Source: Stutzerimonas stutzeri
GTDB taxonomy: Bacteria; Pseudomonadota; Gammaproteobacteria; Pseudomonadales; Pseudomonadaceae
Length of the DNA: 55,554 bases
Assembly: GCF_024448695.1 (NCBI RefSeq)
Contig: NZ_JAMOHY010000020.1
Span: 1-55,554 of the forward strand
Direction of reading: 5' to 3'
Shown in pieces: positions 30,199-38,081 of this stretch. Made by a program: the position numbers and the translations under genes. The notes beneath the pieces are model-generated. The model worked only from the letters and a program-made list of their open reading frames with translations. It searched no databases and was not told the origin of the DNA. Each line of letters opens with the position of its first letter. Position 1 is the first letter of the stretch.

Positions 30199-31137
30199 AT
30201 GCACGACCTGATCCTGCACCATTATCCCACCTCACCCTTTGCCGAAAAGGCGCGGTTGCTGCTGGGCTTCAAGCAGCTCTCCTGGCGCTCGGTGACCATC
30301 CCTCCGGTAATGCCCAAGCCCGATCTTACGGCCCTTACCGGCGGCTATCGACGCACGCCGGTGCTGCAGATCGGGGCAGACATCTATTGCGACACGGCAC
30401 TGATGGCACGTCGCCTGGAAGCGGAAAAAACCACGCCGGCGCTGTTTCCCGAAGGCCGTGAATTTGTGGCTGCCACCCTGGCGCAGTGGGCCGATTCGGT
30501 TCTGTTCCTGCACGCGGTGAGCCTGGTGTTCCAGCCAGAATCCATGGCCCTGCGCTTTGCTCAGGCGCCCAAGGAGTTTGTCCAGGTGTTCAGCAAGGAC
30601 CGCGCTCAGCTGTTCAGCAGCGGTTCGGTTGCAGCCATCCCACTTGAACAGGCCAGGAGCCACTGGCCGGTGCTGATGGCGCGGCTGCAGCAGCAACTGG
30701 CGCGCGAGGACGAAGAGTTTTTGCTTGGCGGCACGCCCTGCATTGCGGATTTTGCCGTCGCCCATTGTCTGTGGTTCCTCAAGGCAACGCCGGTTACCGC
30801 GCCGTTGGTGGAGGCGTATCCGGAGGTGGCTGCCTGGCTGGGCAAGGTGCTGGGTGTCGGGCACGGCTCACATAGCGAGCTGTCCGCCGAAGATGCGCTG
30901 GCCATCGCCCGCCAAGCAACGCCTGCCGCGTTGCCGGACGAAGTGTTCGTCGAGCCGAACGGCTTCCAGGCAGGGCAGCAGGTGGCGATTTGCGCGGTGG
31001 ATTACGGCACCGACCCGGTCGAGGGCGAACTGCTGTTTGCCGGTGCGGAGGAGCTGATTCTGCGTCGCGAGGATAAGCGTGCCGGCATCGTGCATGTGCA
31101 CTTTCCCCGCATGGGTTATCGCATCGAGGCGCGCTGA
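30199..31137 (+). CDS. Glutathione S-transferase family protein with C-terminal extension
   Basis: 312 residues. Residues about 1-80 are a thioredoxin-fold GST N domain (HHYPTSPFAEKARLLLGFK, then RRTPVLQIGADIYCDTALMA with the cis-Pro motif). Residues about 90-215 are the helical C domain (LGGTPCIADFAVAHCLWFLK holds the conserved Asp). Residues about 225-312 are an added domain of mostly beta character, GFQAGQQVAICAVDYGTDPV onward, not part of ordinary GSTs. Substrate unknown. An AATCGGCGGAGCC stretch provides the ribosome-binding site. Confidence 0.85.
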   Translation: MHDLILHHYPTSPFAEKARLLLGFKQLSWRSVTIPPVMPKPDLTALTGGYRRTPVLQIGADIYCDTALMARRLEAEKTTPALFPEGREFVAATLAQWADSVLFLHAVSLVFQPESMALRFAQAPKEFVQVFSKDRAQLFSSGSVAAIPLEQARSHWPVLMARLQQQLAREDEEFLLGGTPCIADFAVAHCLWFLKATPVTAPLVEAYPEVAAWLGKVLGVGHGSHSELSAEDALAIARQATPAALPDEVFVEPNGFQAGQQVAICAVDYGTDPVEGELLFAGAEELILRREDKRAGIVHVHFPRMGYRIEAR

Positions 31138-31192
31138 CACTTCCAGCCCGCAGAACGGCGCAACGCCGTTGGCGGGCTGTTCATGCCGCGCC

Positions 31193-31990
31193 TCAGAGGG
31201 CGATGAACAGCAGCGTGACACCCAGCAGCAGGCGATAGATCACAAACGGCAACATGCCCAGCGCATCGAGTGCCTTGAGGAACAGCTTGATGCAGAGGAA
31301 GGCTGCGATGAAAGACAGCGCGGCGCCGATGAAAATATCGTTCCACGGCGCGCTTTCCCCGGACTGGACCAGTTCCACTGCCTTGAGCCCACCCGCGGCG
31401 AGAATCAGCGGTATCGACAGCAGAAACGAGAAGCGTGCTGCGCTCTGCCGGGTAAACCCGAGCAACAGTGCGGCAGTCATGGTGATACCCGAACGGGACG
31501 TGCCCGGAATCAGCGCCAGCGCCTGGGCGAAACCGATAATCAGCGCGCTTTTCCAGGTCAGCTGATCCATTTCGGCAACCCGCCGGCCCTTGATATCCGC
31601 GTGCCACAGCAGCAAGCCGAAGACAATGGTGGTGACCGCGATTAACAGCATCGAACGGGTGTACTGCTCGATGAAGTCATTCAGCACCAAACCAATGATC
31701 GCCGCCGGCAGGGTGCCGATGATGATCGCCCAACCCAGGCGGCTTTCGGCGCTGACTTGCTGACGGAAGACGTGCGCCAGCCAACCTCGGGTCGTGGCAA
31801 TCACTTCATGGCGGAAGCAAATCAGCACAGCGAGCAGCGTGCCCACATGCACCGCCACGTCGAACGCCTGGCCCTGGTCCGGCCAGCCGAGGACCTGGGA
31901 AGGAAGAATCAGGTGAGCCGACGAGGATATCGGGAGAAACTCGGTGATGCCCTGCACCAGGGACAGAATAATCAGGTGAAGCCAATCCAT
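31193..31990 (-). CDS. uppP: Undecaprenyl-diphosphatase
   Basis: Inner-membrane phosphatase (BacA family) that turns undecaprenyl diphosphate into the monophosphate carrier used in peptidoglycan synthesis; overexpression gives bacitracin resistance. 265 residues and about eight helices. Active-site motifs are QGITEFLPISSSAHLIL (residues 14-30) and PGTSRSGITMTAALLLGF (about 158-175). The ATG at 31990 follows AAGGACT. No close operon partner. Confidence 0.95.
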   Translation of the reverse strand: MDWLHLIILSLVQGITEFLPISSSAHLILPSQVLGWPDQGQAFDVAVHVGTLLAVLICFRHEVIATTRGWLAHVFRQQVSAESRLGWAIIIGTLPAAIIGLVLNDFIEQYTRSMLLIAVTTIVFGLLLWHADIKGRRVAEMDQLTWKSALIIGFAQALALIPGTSRSGITMTAALLLGFTRQSAARFSFLLSIPLILAAGGLKAVELVQSGESAPWNDIFIGAALSFIAAFLCIKLFLKALDALGMLPFVIYRLLLGVTLLFIAL

Positions 31991-32174
31991 TGGGAGTCCT
32001 TACCAGAACGGGTCGTGCGGAGTTGCAGCTGCGATGAGTGAGCAGCCATGTGACTGACAAACGGGAATTTCATTCCGCGTGAGCGGATTTTGTTTCACTC
32101 GGACGGCCAGCACCAGCAGGGCCTACAGTTAACGGCGAGCGGCTGGCCGGGCGAAGTGCTGTTGTCCTGGACGC

Positions 32175-33182
32175 TCAGTCCTTGCGGCGCTTGAGCTGAT
32201 CGGTCAGCTGGGTGGGCAGCTGGCGGATGATCAGCATGTCGCGCGCTTCGTCGTATTCGATCTTCGAGCCTAAAAGGTGCGACTCGAAACTGATCGACAG
32301 GCCCTCGGCGCGCCCCGTGAAGCGGCGAAACTGATTGAGCGTGCGCTTGTCCGCCGGAAATTCCGGCGCCATGCCGTAATCCTTGTTGCGGATGTGATCG
32401 TAGAAGGCCTTGGGCCGTTCCTCGTCGATCAGCCCTGATAGCTCTTCCAGCGACACCGGCTCGCCGATCTTCGACTGGCTGCTGGCGTAGCCCACCAGTG
32501 CGCTGGTTTTCTCCCGCGCCTTTTCCTCGGGAAGGTCCTCGCTCTCGACAAAATCACTGAACGCCTTGAGCAGGGTACGGGTTTCGCCCGGCCCGTCGAC
32601 GCCTTCCTGGCAGCCGATGAAGTCACGGAAATACTCCGAGACCTTTTTGCCGTTCTTGCCCTTGATAAAGGAGATGTATTGCTTGGACTGCTTGTTGTTC
32701 TGCCACTCGGAAATATTGATCCGCGTCGCCAGATGCAACTGACCGAGGTCCAGATGCCGCGCCGCCGCCACGTCCAGCGATTCGGTGACGGTCACGCCCT
32801 CGCTGTGATGTAGCAGCGCGATGGCCAGGTAATCGGTCATGCCCTGCTGGTAATGGGCAAACAGCACGTGGCCGCCAGTGGAGAGGTTGGACTCCTCCAT
32901 CAGCTTCTGCAGATGCTCCACCGCCTGGCGGCTGAAGGCGGTGAAATCCTGGTTGCCTTCAAGGTACTGGTTCAGCCAACCACTGAATGGGTACGCCCCC
33001 GACTCCTCGTGAAAATAACCCCAGGCCTTGCCCTGTTTGGCGTTGTAGCTCTCATTCAGATCGGCCAACAGATTCTCCATGGCCTGGGAATCACCCAGCT
33101 CGCTGTCGCGGGCATGGAGCACGGCGGGCGTGCCGTCGGGCTTTTTCTCGATCAGATGGACGATGCAGTGGCGGATGGGCAT
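32175..33182 (-). CDS. yejK: Nucleoid-associated protein YejK (NdpA)
   Basis: Spermidine-nucleoid protein of the NdpA family, 335 residues as in E. coli. The N-terminus [20 protein letters not shown] and the central [20 protein letters not shown] are family landmarks; the C-terminus is [14 protein letters not shown]. It binds DNA and is otherwise poorly understood. A frameshifted copy of its first 95 codons plus upstream region occurs at 34362-34738 beyond a diguanylate cyclase gene. Confidence 0.93.
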   Translation of the reverse strand: MPIRHCIVHLIEKKPDGTPAVLHARDSELGDSQAMENLLADLNESYNAKQGKAWGYFHEESGAYPFSGWLNQYLEGNQDFTAFSRQAVEHLQKLMEESNLSTGGHVLFAHYQQGMTDYLAIALLHHSEGVTVTESLDVAAARHLDLGQLHLATRINISEWQNNKQSKQYISFIKGKNGKKVSEYFRDFIGCQEGVDGPGETRTLLKAFSDFVESEDLPEEKAREKTSALVGYASSQSKIGEPVSLEELSGLIDEERPKAFYDHIRNKDYGMAPEFPADKRTLNQFRRFTGRAEGLSISFESHLLGSKIEYDEARDMLIIRQLPTQLTDQLKRRKD

Positions 33183-33443
33183 GGCAGGGATTCGCGGTGG
33201 CAGTGGGGGAGGCGGCTTAGTCTACCGATTGTTTCGCTGTGGTTCTGCAGCTTGAGGTGGGGCAAGCAAATACGCCTTCTGTATGGCGAGGCGGGGCTAG
33301 TTTTCTCGAAGGGGCTGAGGTACCTACACGTCCACAGAAGCTTGCGAGAATCGTGTTTTCTTGACAGCATCGATTCGTTGATCGGGTGATTGCTCAATGA
33401 CATCGGGTTTGCCATCAAGATATGTAACTGGAATCGCAGGCCT

Positions 33444-34304
33444 ATGTCCATTGACCTGAAAGTGCTTTATCCCAAGCTGATCAATCTGATGCTGGACACG
33501 GTTTTTCTGGTTGATAGGGACGACCGGATAGTTTTCGTGAGTAACGCCTGTGAGCAGTTGCTTGGTTACAGCGTGGAGGAACTGATCGGTACATTGATAA
33601 CAGACTATGTGCACCCTGACGATCTCGAAGCCACTCGGGCCTCTATTGTCCGGGTCATGAATGCTCAGCCCCATGTTGATTACCACAACCGTTATATTCG
33701 CAAGGATGGGGGAATCGCATACATCCTGTGGTCGGCGCGATGGTCTGAGGAGCTGAATGGGCGGCTCGGTGTTGCGCGGGATGTGACGGCCCTGCGGCAG
33801 GCCGAGGAGAAATTGCGTTTCCTTGCCCATCATGATCCGCTGACACAATTGACGAACCGGTCGCTCTTCAATGACCGGCTGGAATCGGCCCTGCGATCAG
33901 CACGCCGCCATCAAGGCACACTGGCTTTGCTGTTTCTGGATATCAATAACTTCAAGGAAATCAACGATGCCTACGGCCATTCCGCGGGCGATCGCATACT
34001 TTGTGTGGTCGCGCGACGGCTGGAGGGGTGCTTGCGCGATACCGACACGGCGGCCCGTATGGGTGGCGATGAGTTCACTGTACTGTTGACGGAGATCCGC
34101 TCAGGGGCTGTTTCCAGAAAAATAGACCAGATCCTTGCGGTCATGGCTGAGCCGTTGGGCCCTGAGTTCGGCGACATACGTATGCCGTCCTGCAGCATTG
34201 GCGTTGCCTGTTATCCGGCAGATGGGGAAGATGCCGATAGCCTGCTGAGCCATGCGGATAGAGAGATGTATCGGATAAAGAAAAATCGCTTGGTCATTGG
34301 CTGA
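33444..34304 (+). CDS. PAS-GGDEF diguanylate cyclase
   Basis: Predicted cytosolic enzyme making cyclic di-GMP from two GTP. 286 residues. A PAS sensory domain occupies about residues 8-115 (LMLDTVFLVDRDDRIVF, NRYIRKDGGIAYILWSARWS). The GGDEF domain occupies about 125-285: FLAHHDPLTQLTNRSLFNDR, FLDINNFKEINDAYGHSAGD and the active-site MGGDEF. The product-inhibition I-site RDTD lies exactly five residues before it. It has no transmembrane segment or signal peptide. I chose the ATG at 33444 (MSIDLKVLYPKL). It lies between full-length yejK and a broken yejK copy, which suggests acquisition by recombination. Confidence 0.9.
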   Translation: MSIDLKVLYPKLINLMLDTVFLVDRDDRIVFVSNACEQLLGYSVEELIGTLITDYVHPDDLEATRASIVRVMNAQPHVDYHNRYIRKDGGIAYILWSARWSEELNGRLGVARDVTALRQAEEKLRFLAHHDPLTQLTNRSLFNDRLESALRSARRHQGTLALLFLDINNFKEINDAYGHSAGDRILCVVARRLEGCLRDTDTAARMGGDEFTVLLTEIRSGAVSRKIDQILAVMAEPLGPEFGDIRMPSCSIGVACYPADGEDADSLLSHADREMYRIKKNRLVIG

Positions 34305-34361
34305 CAAGCCGGCTAATCAGCGCATCTGTCTCTGAGGGAAAAGGGGCAGGTTTGTTTTCCA

Positions 34362-34647
34362 ATCAGCTTCTGCAGATGCTCCACCGCCTGGCGGCTGAAA
34401 GTGGTGAAAATCCTGCTTACCGTCCAAATACTGGCTCAGCCAGCCACTGAGCGGATAAGCCCCCGACTCCTCATGAAAATAAACTCCAGGCCTTGCCCTG
34501 TTTGGCGTTGTAGCTCTCATTGAGATCGGCCAACAGATTCTCCATAGCCTGGGAATCACCCAGCTCGCTGTCACGGGCATGCAGCACGGCGGGCGTGCCG
34601 TCGGGCTTTTTCTCGATCAGATGGACAATGCAGTGGCGGATGGGCAT
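34362..34647 (-). pseudogene. Truncated, frameshifted copy of yejK 5' end
   Basis: The sequence repeats 32899-33182 in the same orientation, covering about the first 95 codons of yejK. At least two single-base insertions break the frame: one near 34485 (AAATAAACTCC versus AAATAACCCC in the intact gene) and one near 34408 (GTGAAAATCC versus GTGAAATCC). The similarity goes on past the start codon to about 34738, matching yejK upstream sequence to about 33270. No function is expected. Confidence 0.85.
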
Positions 34648-34738
34648 GCCAGGGATTCGCGGTGGTAATGGTGAAGTGGCTTAGTCTACCGGTTGTTTCG
34701 CTGTGGTTCTGCACTGAGGAAGGTGTGGAGCAAGTCAG

Positions 34739-35154
34739 CCCTAACGTGTGGGCTGTTTAGGCCATGTAAAAAGAGTACTAGCGCACCGAGTGCCAGGCTT
34801 CGAGTGAGGGCGGTACACCCTGAACTCATTGCCACCAACATTGACCTGGGTCGTGGACGGACCTGATGGATGACCTAACGTATGGTGGCGAAGCAATGGC
34901 AAATCCAGTACCAATAGTATTTTCGGTACGGATGCTTTAGTGGTGCGAACGCATCACTGCCCAGGCCTGCTCCCGCAGGCGGGGCTTGGAGGCTGAACTA
35001 TCCATATATATCTCCTTTTCTGTGTTTTTATACAGTGGTAATGCTTGGGCAAATGCGGAGGTCAAGCGAATACTGGGAAGCCTCAGAGGCTATAAGACAA
35101 GATATTGATTGGCTTGGGTTTTTATCCGGGGGCGGAAAACTGATGCGGAGTTAT
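34739..35154. other. Non-coding stretch between yejK copy and first cassette
   Basis: About 415 bases with no convincing ORF on either strand. In a complete integron the divergent integrase gene would lie here, but no integrase-length or integrase-like frame is visible. A CCTGCTCCCGCAGG palindrome is near 34964-34980. The stretch is lower in GC than the core genes. Confidence 0.6.
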
Positions 35155-35202
35155 ACGGCGTTCTCTGCTTTCGGATTAACCTAGAACGCCGTCTAATCAC
35201 TG
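35155..35202 (+). other. Candidate attI or relict recombination site before first cassette
   Basis: ACGGCGTTCT (35155-35164) and AGAACGCCGT (35183-35192) are exact reverse complements around an 18-base loop. Ten bases later comes the core site GTTAGAG (35202-35208), in which the first cassette begins. The position is that of attI, but attI sites do not have a conserved structure, so this is inference. Confidence 0.35.
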
Positions 35203-35217
35203 TTAGAGGCCCGAGTT

Positions 35218-35493
35218 ATGCAGGTGCCAGAATCACTAATAGCTCTACTGGAATCGACAATATCTCGTGATTCTGACCTTGCGTCATGCATAGTTGAGTT
35301 TGAAACCATTTACTGGCAATTGAGTGATCAAGAAACGGCTCAAGAAACTCCAGCTTGGAAAGCCATTAACAATTTTACGGAGCAGTTGGAATACTTTGAG
35401 CCGGGCGCAGACGGTCAACCTGCGCTTTATGGAGAGCGTGGCTTGCTTCAGCGCATTGAAAATGTTCTGAACGTGGTGCGTGCCTCTAACTAG
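35218..35493 (+). CDS. Cassette 1 hypothetical protein (91 aa)
   Basis: Acidic 91-residue protein beginning MQVPESLIALLESTISRDSD, all helical by pattern, without signal peptide or membrane segment. No family recognised. The segment WKAINNFTEQLEYFEPGAD and a C-terminal helix (LLQRIENVLNVVRASN) suggest a small soluble helical bundle, as in immunity proteins, but this is only a resemblance. The ribosome-binding AGAGG lies within the cassette's first bases, so translation depends on correct integration; the stop TAG sits three bases after the R'' box. Confidence 0.7.
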   Translation: MQVPESLIALLESTISRDSDLASCIVEFETIYWQLSDQETAQETPAWKAINNFTEQLEYFEPGADGQPALYGERGLLQRIENVLNVVRASN

Positions 35494-35559
35494 TGGTTCA
35501 AATCGTTCGCTTCGCTCACTGGGACCGGCTAAAGCCGGCCCCTTAACCAAACGTTATGT
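35482..35559 (+). other. attC site of cassette 1
   Basis: R'' is CTCTAAC (35484-35490) and R' is GTTATGT (35553-35559). GCCTCTAAC at 35482-35490 is the exact reverse complement of GTTAGAGGC at the cassette's start (35202-35210). The inner stem is GGGACCGGC / GCCGGCCCC around TAAA. Confidence 0.9.
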
Positions 35560-35576
35560 TTCAAGGAGCCGTACCT

Positions 35577-36071
35577 TTGGAAAACCTGACAATCACCATA
35601 GGGATCATTGGCGGACTAGCATCAATAATAAGTTATCTCATGCAAGTAGCCGGCGTTAAATCAAAATTCATACATGTATCCTATGCACTTATCCTTGTCT
35701 TTATCACATCGTTCTTCATCTATGACTCAGCCTCTGTAGAGGCTAAAAATGAACTATTGGAGTCTCAAGTAGCAGAGTTGAAAAGCATTGAATATCAAGC
35801 TGCCAAAATTCTCAAAAAATCTTCCAGAGGAAACGATGGCGAGAGAAGAGGCTTCATGCTAGCCAGCTTAGCTATGTTAGAGAAATTCAAAGAAGAACAG
35901 CCAGACACATATTCAATGGCCAAAGAATTTGCCATTTCTAGCGGCGTTCTCATTAACGAGCAAGAGGACGGCGTAAAACGCCTACATCAAGGCTGGGCTT
36001 TAACTGACGGTGCCAATGCAATGGAAGCCTTACTTAAAGGCTTAGCTGGCGGCGCTGAAAATGAAACATAA
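35577..36071 (+). CDS. Cassette 2 membrane protein with coiled tail (164 aa)
   Basis: Product starts LENLTITIGIIGGLASIISY (Met at the TTG start). Two membrane helices span about residues 3-23 and 32-50. A coiled-coil-like stretch (KNELLESQVAELKSIEYQAA, about 56-75) and a helical cytoplasmic domain follow. I prefer the TTG at 35577 because AAGGAG lies eight bases upstream; an in-frame ATG at 35556 falls inside the recombination core and has no ribosome-binding site. The stop TAA is within the R'' box. No known family. Membrane-anchored small proteins of this design occur among phage-defence effectors, but nothing here proves that role. Confidence 0.7.
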   Translation: MENLTITIGIIGGLASIISYLMQVAGVKSKFIHVSYALILVFITSFFIYDSASVEAKNELLESQVAELKSIEYQAAKILKKSSRGNDGERRGFMLASLAMLEKFKEEQPDTYSMAKEFAISSGVLINEQEDGVKRLHQGWALTDGANAMEALLKGLAGGAENET

Positions 36072-36140
36072 CAAATGTTCAAACCGTTCGCTTCGCTCAC
36101 TGGGACCGGCTAAAGCCGGCCCCTTAACCAAACGTTATGT
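36063..36140 (+). other. attC site of cassette 2
   Basis: GAAACATAAC (36063-36072) is the exact 10-base reverse complement of GTTATGTTTC at 35553-35562, the start of this cassette. R' is GTTATGT (36134-36140). Inner stem as in attC 1 (GGGACCGGC / GCCGGCCCC). One base shorter than the other sites in the R''-proximal arm. Confidence 0.9.
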
Positions 36141-36173
36141 TACTACCCATTCTCTTCTTTCATCCGGACTCAT

Positions 36174-36860
36174 ATGAAAACAAATATAAAAATTAATAAT
36201 GAAACTGAGTCCTTAATCGAAATTGGATCAACAATTCTTCGAAAAGCCTCAGTGGCTCGCAGCAGCTTTGAGGGGAACGACTTAGCAGAAGTATCATCCT
36301 GGGTCACCCGGCTAGGGCAACTGCTTATAAAGTTATATGGTGAAAGTAGCCAGCACTATAAGAATTTTAACAAAGCCACTTCGACTGAAAGTTTTTATGT
36401 AATCCACAGCCAATGGTATGGCCATATCTCTCAACTGCAAGGTATCGCACTAACAGTTAAACATGACATTGAAAATGACCTATTGAGTAGCATTAAGGGC
36501 TTACTCCAAGCCGAGATTTTTGCCAACTTCCTAGAAATTGGGGAGCACTTGCTTTCAGAAGGATACAAAGATGCGGCGGCGGTCACCATCGGAGCTGTCC
36601 TAGAAGATGGACTTCGTGAGCTATGCAAGAAGAATGGCATAGATACAACAAAACCTAATGGTGCCCCGCTTACAATTGAACCACTAAATGCTGAGTTAGC
36701 AAAACACGACGTATACTCAAAATTAGTGCAGAAACAAGTAACTAGCTGGGCGCATATAAGAAATAAAGCCGCACACGGTCAGTATGATGAATATGAAAAA
36801 TCTCAAGTCGAAATGATGCTGCTGTTTGTTCAAAATTTTGCAGAGCACCATTTATCATAA
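36174..36860 (+). CDS. Cassette 3 HEPN/DUF4145-like protein (228 aa)
   Basis: Soluble helical protein of 228 residues. The C-terminal half (about 105-228) contains YKDAAAVTIGAVLEDGLREL and, near residue 197, WAHIRNKAAHGQYDEY. The RNKAAH segment is an Rx4H motif as in HEPN RNases, and the overall pattern is that of DUF4145/HEPN-like proteins, which are common in toxin-antitoxin and phage-defence systems. The N-terminal half (about 1-100) is of unknown fold. No separate antitoxin or nucleotidyltransferase gene is in the cassette. The ATG at 36174 has only a weak ribosome-binding site. Base composition is clearly AT-richer than the core genes, indicating transfer. Confidence 0.75.
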   Translation: MKTNIKINNETESLIEIGSTILRKASVARSSFEGNDLAEVSSWVTRLGQLLIKLYGESSQHYKNFNKATSTESFYVIHSQWYGHISQLQGIALTVKHDIENDLLSSIKGLLQAEIFANFLEIGEHLLSEGYKDAAAVTIGAVLEDGLRELCKKNGIDTTKPNGAPLTIEPLNAELAKHDVYSKLVQKQVTSWAHIRNKAAHGQYDEYEKSQVEMMLLFVQNFAEHHLS

Positions 36861-36863
36861 GTC

Positions 36864-36939
36864 ACATAACAACTGGTTCAAACCGTTCGCTTCGCTCTCT
36901 GGGACGGGCTAAAGCCCGCCCCTTAACCAAACGTTAGGG
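36864..36939 (+). other. attC site of cassette 3
   Basis: R'' is ACATAAC (36864-36870), complementary to GTTATGT at the cassette start (36134-36140). R' is GTTAGGG (36933-36939). Inner stem is GGGACGGGC / GCCCGCCCC, a compensated variant of the stem in attC 1 and 2. Total 76 bp. Confidence 0.9.
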
Positions 36940-36980
36940 CTACCTTGTAGATCATCATCATTCAACAAAAGGAAATATTT

Positions 36981-37151
36981 GTGAAATTGGAGAAGGCAAC
37001 AACAGGCGACATCATCCTCAGCGCAATAATCCCAGGCTGGGGAGGAATAATTGGACTAATAGCAATTGCTAAGAAAGAATTTCGGCGCGGCTTAACCATG
37101 CTTAGCATTTCCGCATTCATGATAATAATTATTGCTGCACTAAGCGCCTAA
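36981..37151 (+). CDS. Cassette 4 first ORF: small two-helix membrane peptide (56 aa)
   Basis: A 56-residue product with two hydrophobic stretches, DIILSAIIPGWGGIIGLIAI (about 10-29) and LSISAFMIIIIAAL (about 41-54), linked by a basic turn KKEFRRG. The GTG at 36981 follows AAAAGGA at good spacing. The layout (Pro-Gly break, basic loop, second helix) is like small DUF4190/TM2-like membrane proteins, but the resemblance is weak. Function unknown. Confidence 0.6.
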   Translation: MKLEKATTGDIILSAIIPGWGGIIGLIAIAKKEFRRGLTMLSISAFMIIIIAALSA

Positions 37152-37208
37152 GCAGAGCGCAACTCATATCCGAACCTGCGGATATAAGCCAAAATAAGGA
37201 GTTAGGCG
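37145..37208 (+). other. Possible inactivated attC inside cassette 4
   Basis: CGCCTAA (37145-37151) is complementary to TTAGGCG (37202-37208). Nested inside are AACTC (37161-37165) with GAGTT (37199-37203), and ATATCCG (37166-37172) with CGGATAT (37179-37185). The core GTTAGGC is intact at 37201, but the partner box ends AAG instead of AAC, and the sequence does not match the other attC sites. It may be a dead site that fused two cassettes; it may also be chance. Confidence 0.3.
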
Positions 37209-37621
37209 TGTTTGGTTTATTCAAAAGCAAGAAAAAACTCGAACAAGAAAAGCGCAGTCGGCACTTTTATGAAATCTGCATTACTGAAATACAGAACTAC
37301 ATTGAAAACTGCTCAGAACTGACCAGTGAAGACCTAATAAAAATTTCAGTCAATGCCAAAATAACATACGACCTGTTTCGTAACGTAAAAGAAATTCAGC
37401 CGGACGCTAGAAATCGCTTACACCCTCTAATTACAAACGGCTTGGCAGTTTTCGTCGAAATTGAACACATGGATGAGCACGCGGCCCTTAAAGAAATCCA
37501 GGCCATTACACAAAGCACAATCAATGAGCTTATTGAGCACAACACCTCAGAGCTATCACTTCCCTCTATTAATGCAGCATTCGCCATGTCGAGGCTCGTT
37601 GGATTTGATCAATGTCTTTAA
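37208..37621 (+). CDS. Cassette 4 second ORF: hypothetical protein (137 aa)
   Basis: 137-residue soluble protein starting MFGLFKSKKKLEQEKRSRHF, basic at the N-terminus, then helical (YEICITEIQNYIENCSELT; ITNGLAVFVEIEHMDEHAAL). No family recognised. The short N-terminal hydrophobic-basic patch could be a membrane-contact segment. The GTG at 37208 follows AAGGAG (37196-37201) with a six-base spacer and overlaps a GTTAGGC core-like sequence. It ends 30 bases before its attC. Confidence 0.7.
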   Translation: MFGLFKSKKKLEQEKRSRHFYEICITEIQNYIENCSELTSEDLIKISVNAKITYDLFRNVKEIQPDARNRLHPLITNGLAVFVEIEHMDEHAALKEIQAITQSTINELIEHNTSELSLPSINAAFAMSRLVGFDQCL

Positions 37622-37648
37622 CCAACTTAATTAACCGATCAAATGCAC

Positions 37649-37726
37649 AGCCCTAACAACTGGTTCAAACCGTTCGCTTCGCTCGCTGGGGCGGGCTAAA
37701 GCCCGCCCCTTAACCAAACGTTAGAT
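37649..37726 (+). other. attC site of cassette 4
   Basis: AGCCCTAAC (37649-37657) is the exact complement of GTTAGGGCT at 36933-36941, so the two-gene unit is a single mobile cassette today. R' is GTTAGAT (37720-37726). The inner stem GGGGCGGGC / GCCCGCCCC lacks the A-C mismatch of the other sites. Confidence 0.9.
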
Positions 37727-37808
37727 GCAGCCCCACCGCGCGTCGCGCACGCTTGCCCTCATGAATACCGTGTAATACATTGCATTCAACAGTATGGAGG
37801 GCATCCCT

Positions 37809-38081
37809 ATGAGCGTCACAACCGTCCGGCTTCAACCAGAGCTTGAAGAAAATCTTGGTGCTATGGCCGAGAAGCTTAATAGGAGTAAAAGTTGGCTTAT
37901 TAATCAGGCGCTTAGAGAGTTCTTTGAGCGCCAGGAGCTTGAGCAGACCCGCTGGCAAGAAACACTGCAAGCTATGGAGTCAGTGGCGCAGGGCCGAGTC
38001 GTATCCGGCGAAGCTGTAGGTGCCTGGCTTCAAAGTTGGGGCACCGACAATGAGCTATCCCCCCCTAAGACTGGTCAATGA
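37809..38081 (+). CDS. Cassette 5 antitoxin, ribbon-helix-helix (ParD/CopG-like)
   Basis: 90-residue antitoxin. Residues about 3-45 (VTTVRLQPELEENLGAMAEK, then SKSWLINQALREFFERQE) are a textbook ribbon-helix-helix domain. The C-terminal part (about 50-90) would wrap the toxin. The ATG at 37809 follows GGAGGG; an in-frame ATG five codons earlier is less well placed. It overlaps the toxin gene by four bases (ATGA). RHH antitoxins usually repress their own promoter, so the region 37727-37800 should hold the operator. Confidence 0.9.
   Translation: MSVTTVRLQPELEENLGAMAEKLNRSKSWLINQALREFFERQELEQTRWQETLQAMESVAQGRVVSGEAVGAWLQSWGTDNELSPPKTGQ

Noticed and set aside
34317..34580. Small minus-strand gene with a YejK-like segment
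   Set aside because: It is the frameshifted copy of yejK and not an independent gene.
34739..35154. Integron integrase remnant upstream of the first cassette
   Set aside because: I looked for integrase-like residues on both strands and saw none; the region is too short for a full intI and shows no recognisable fragment.
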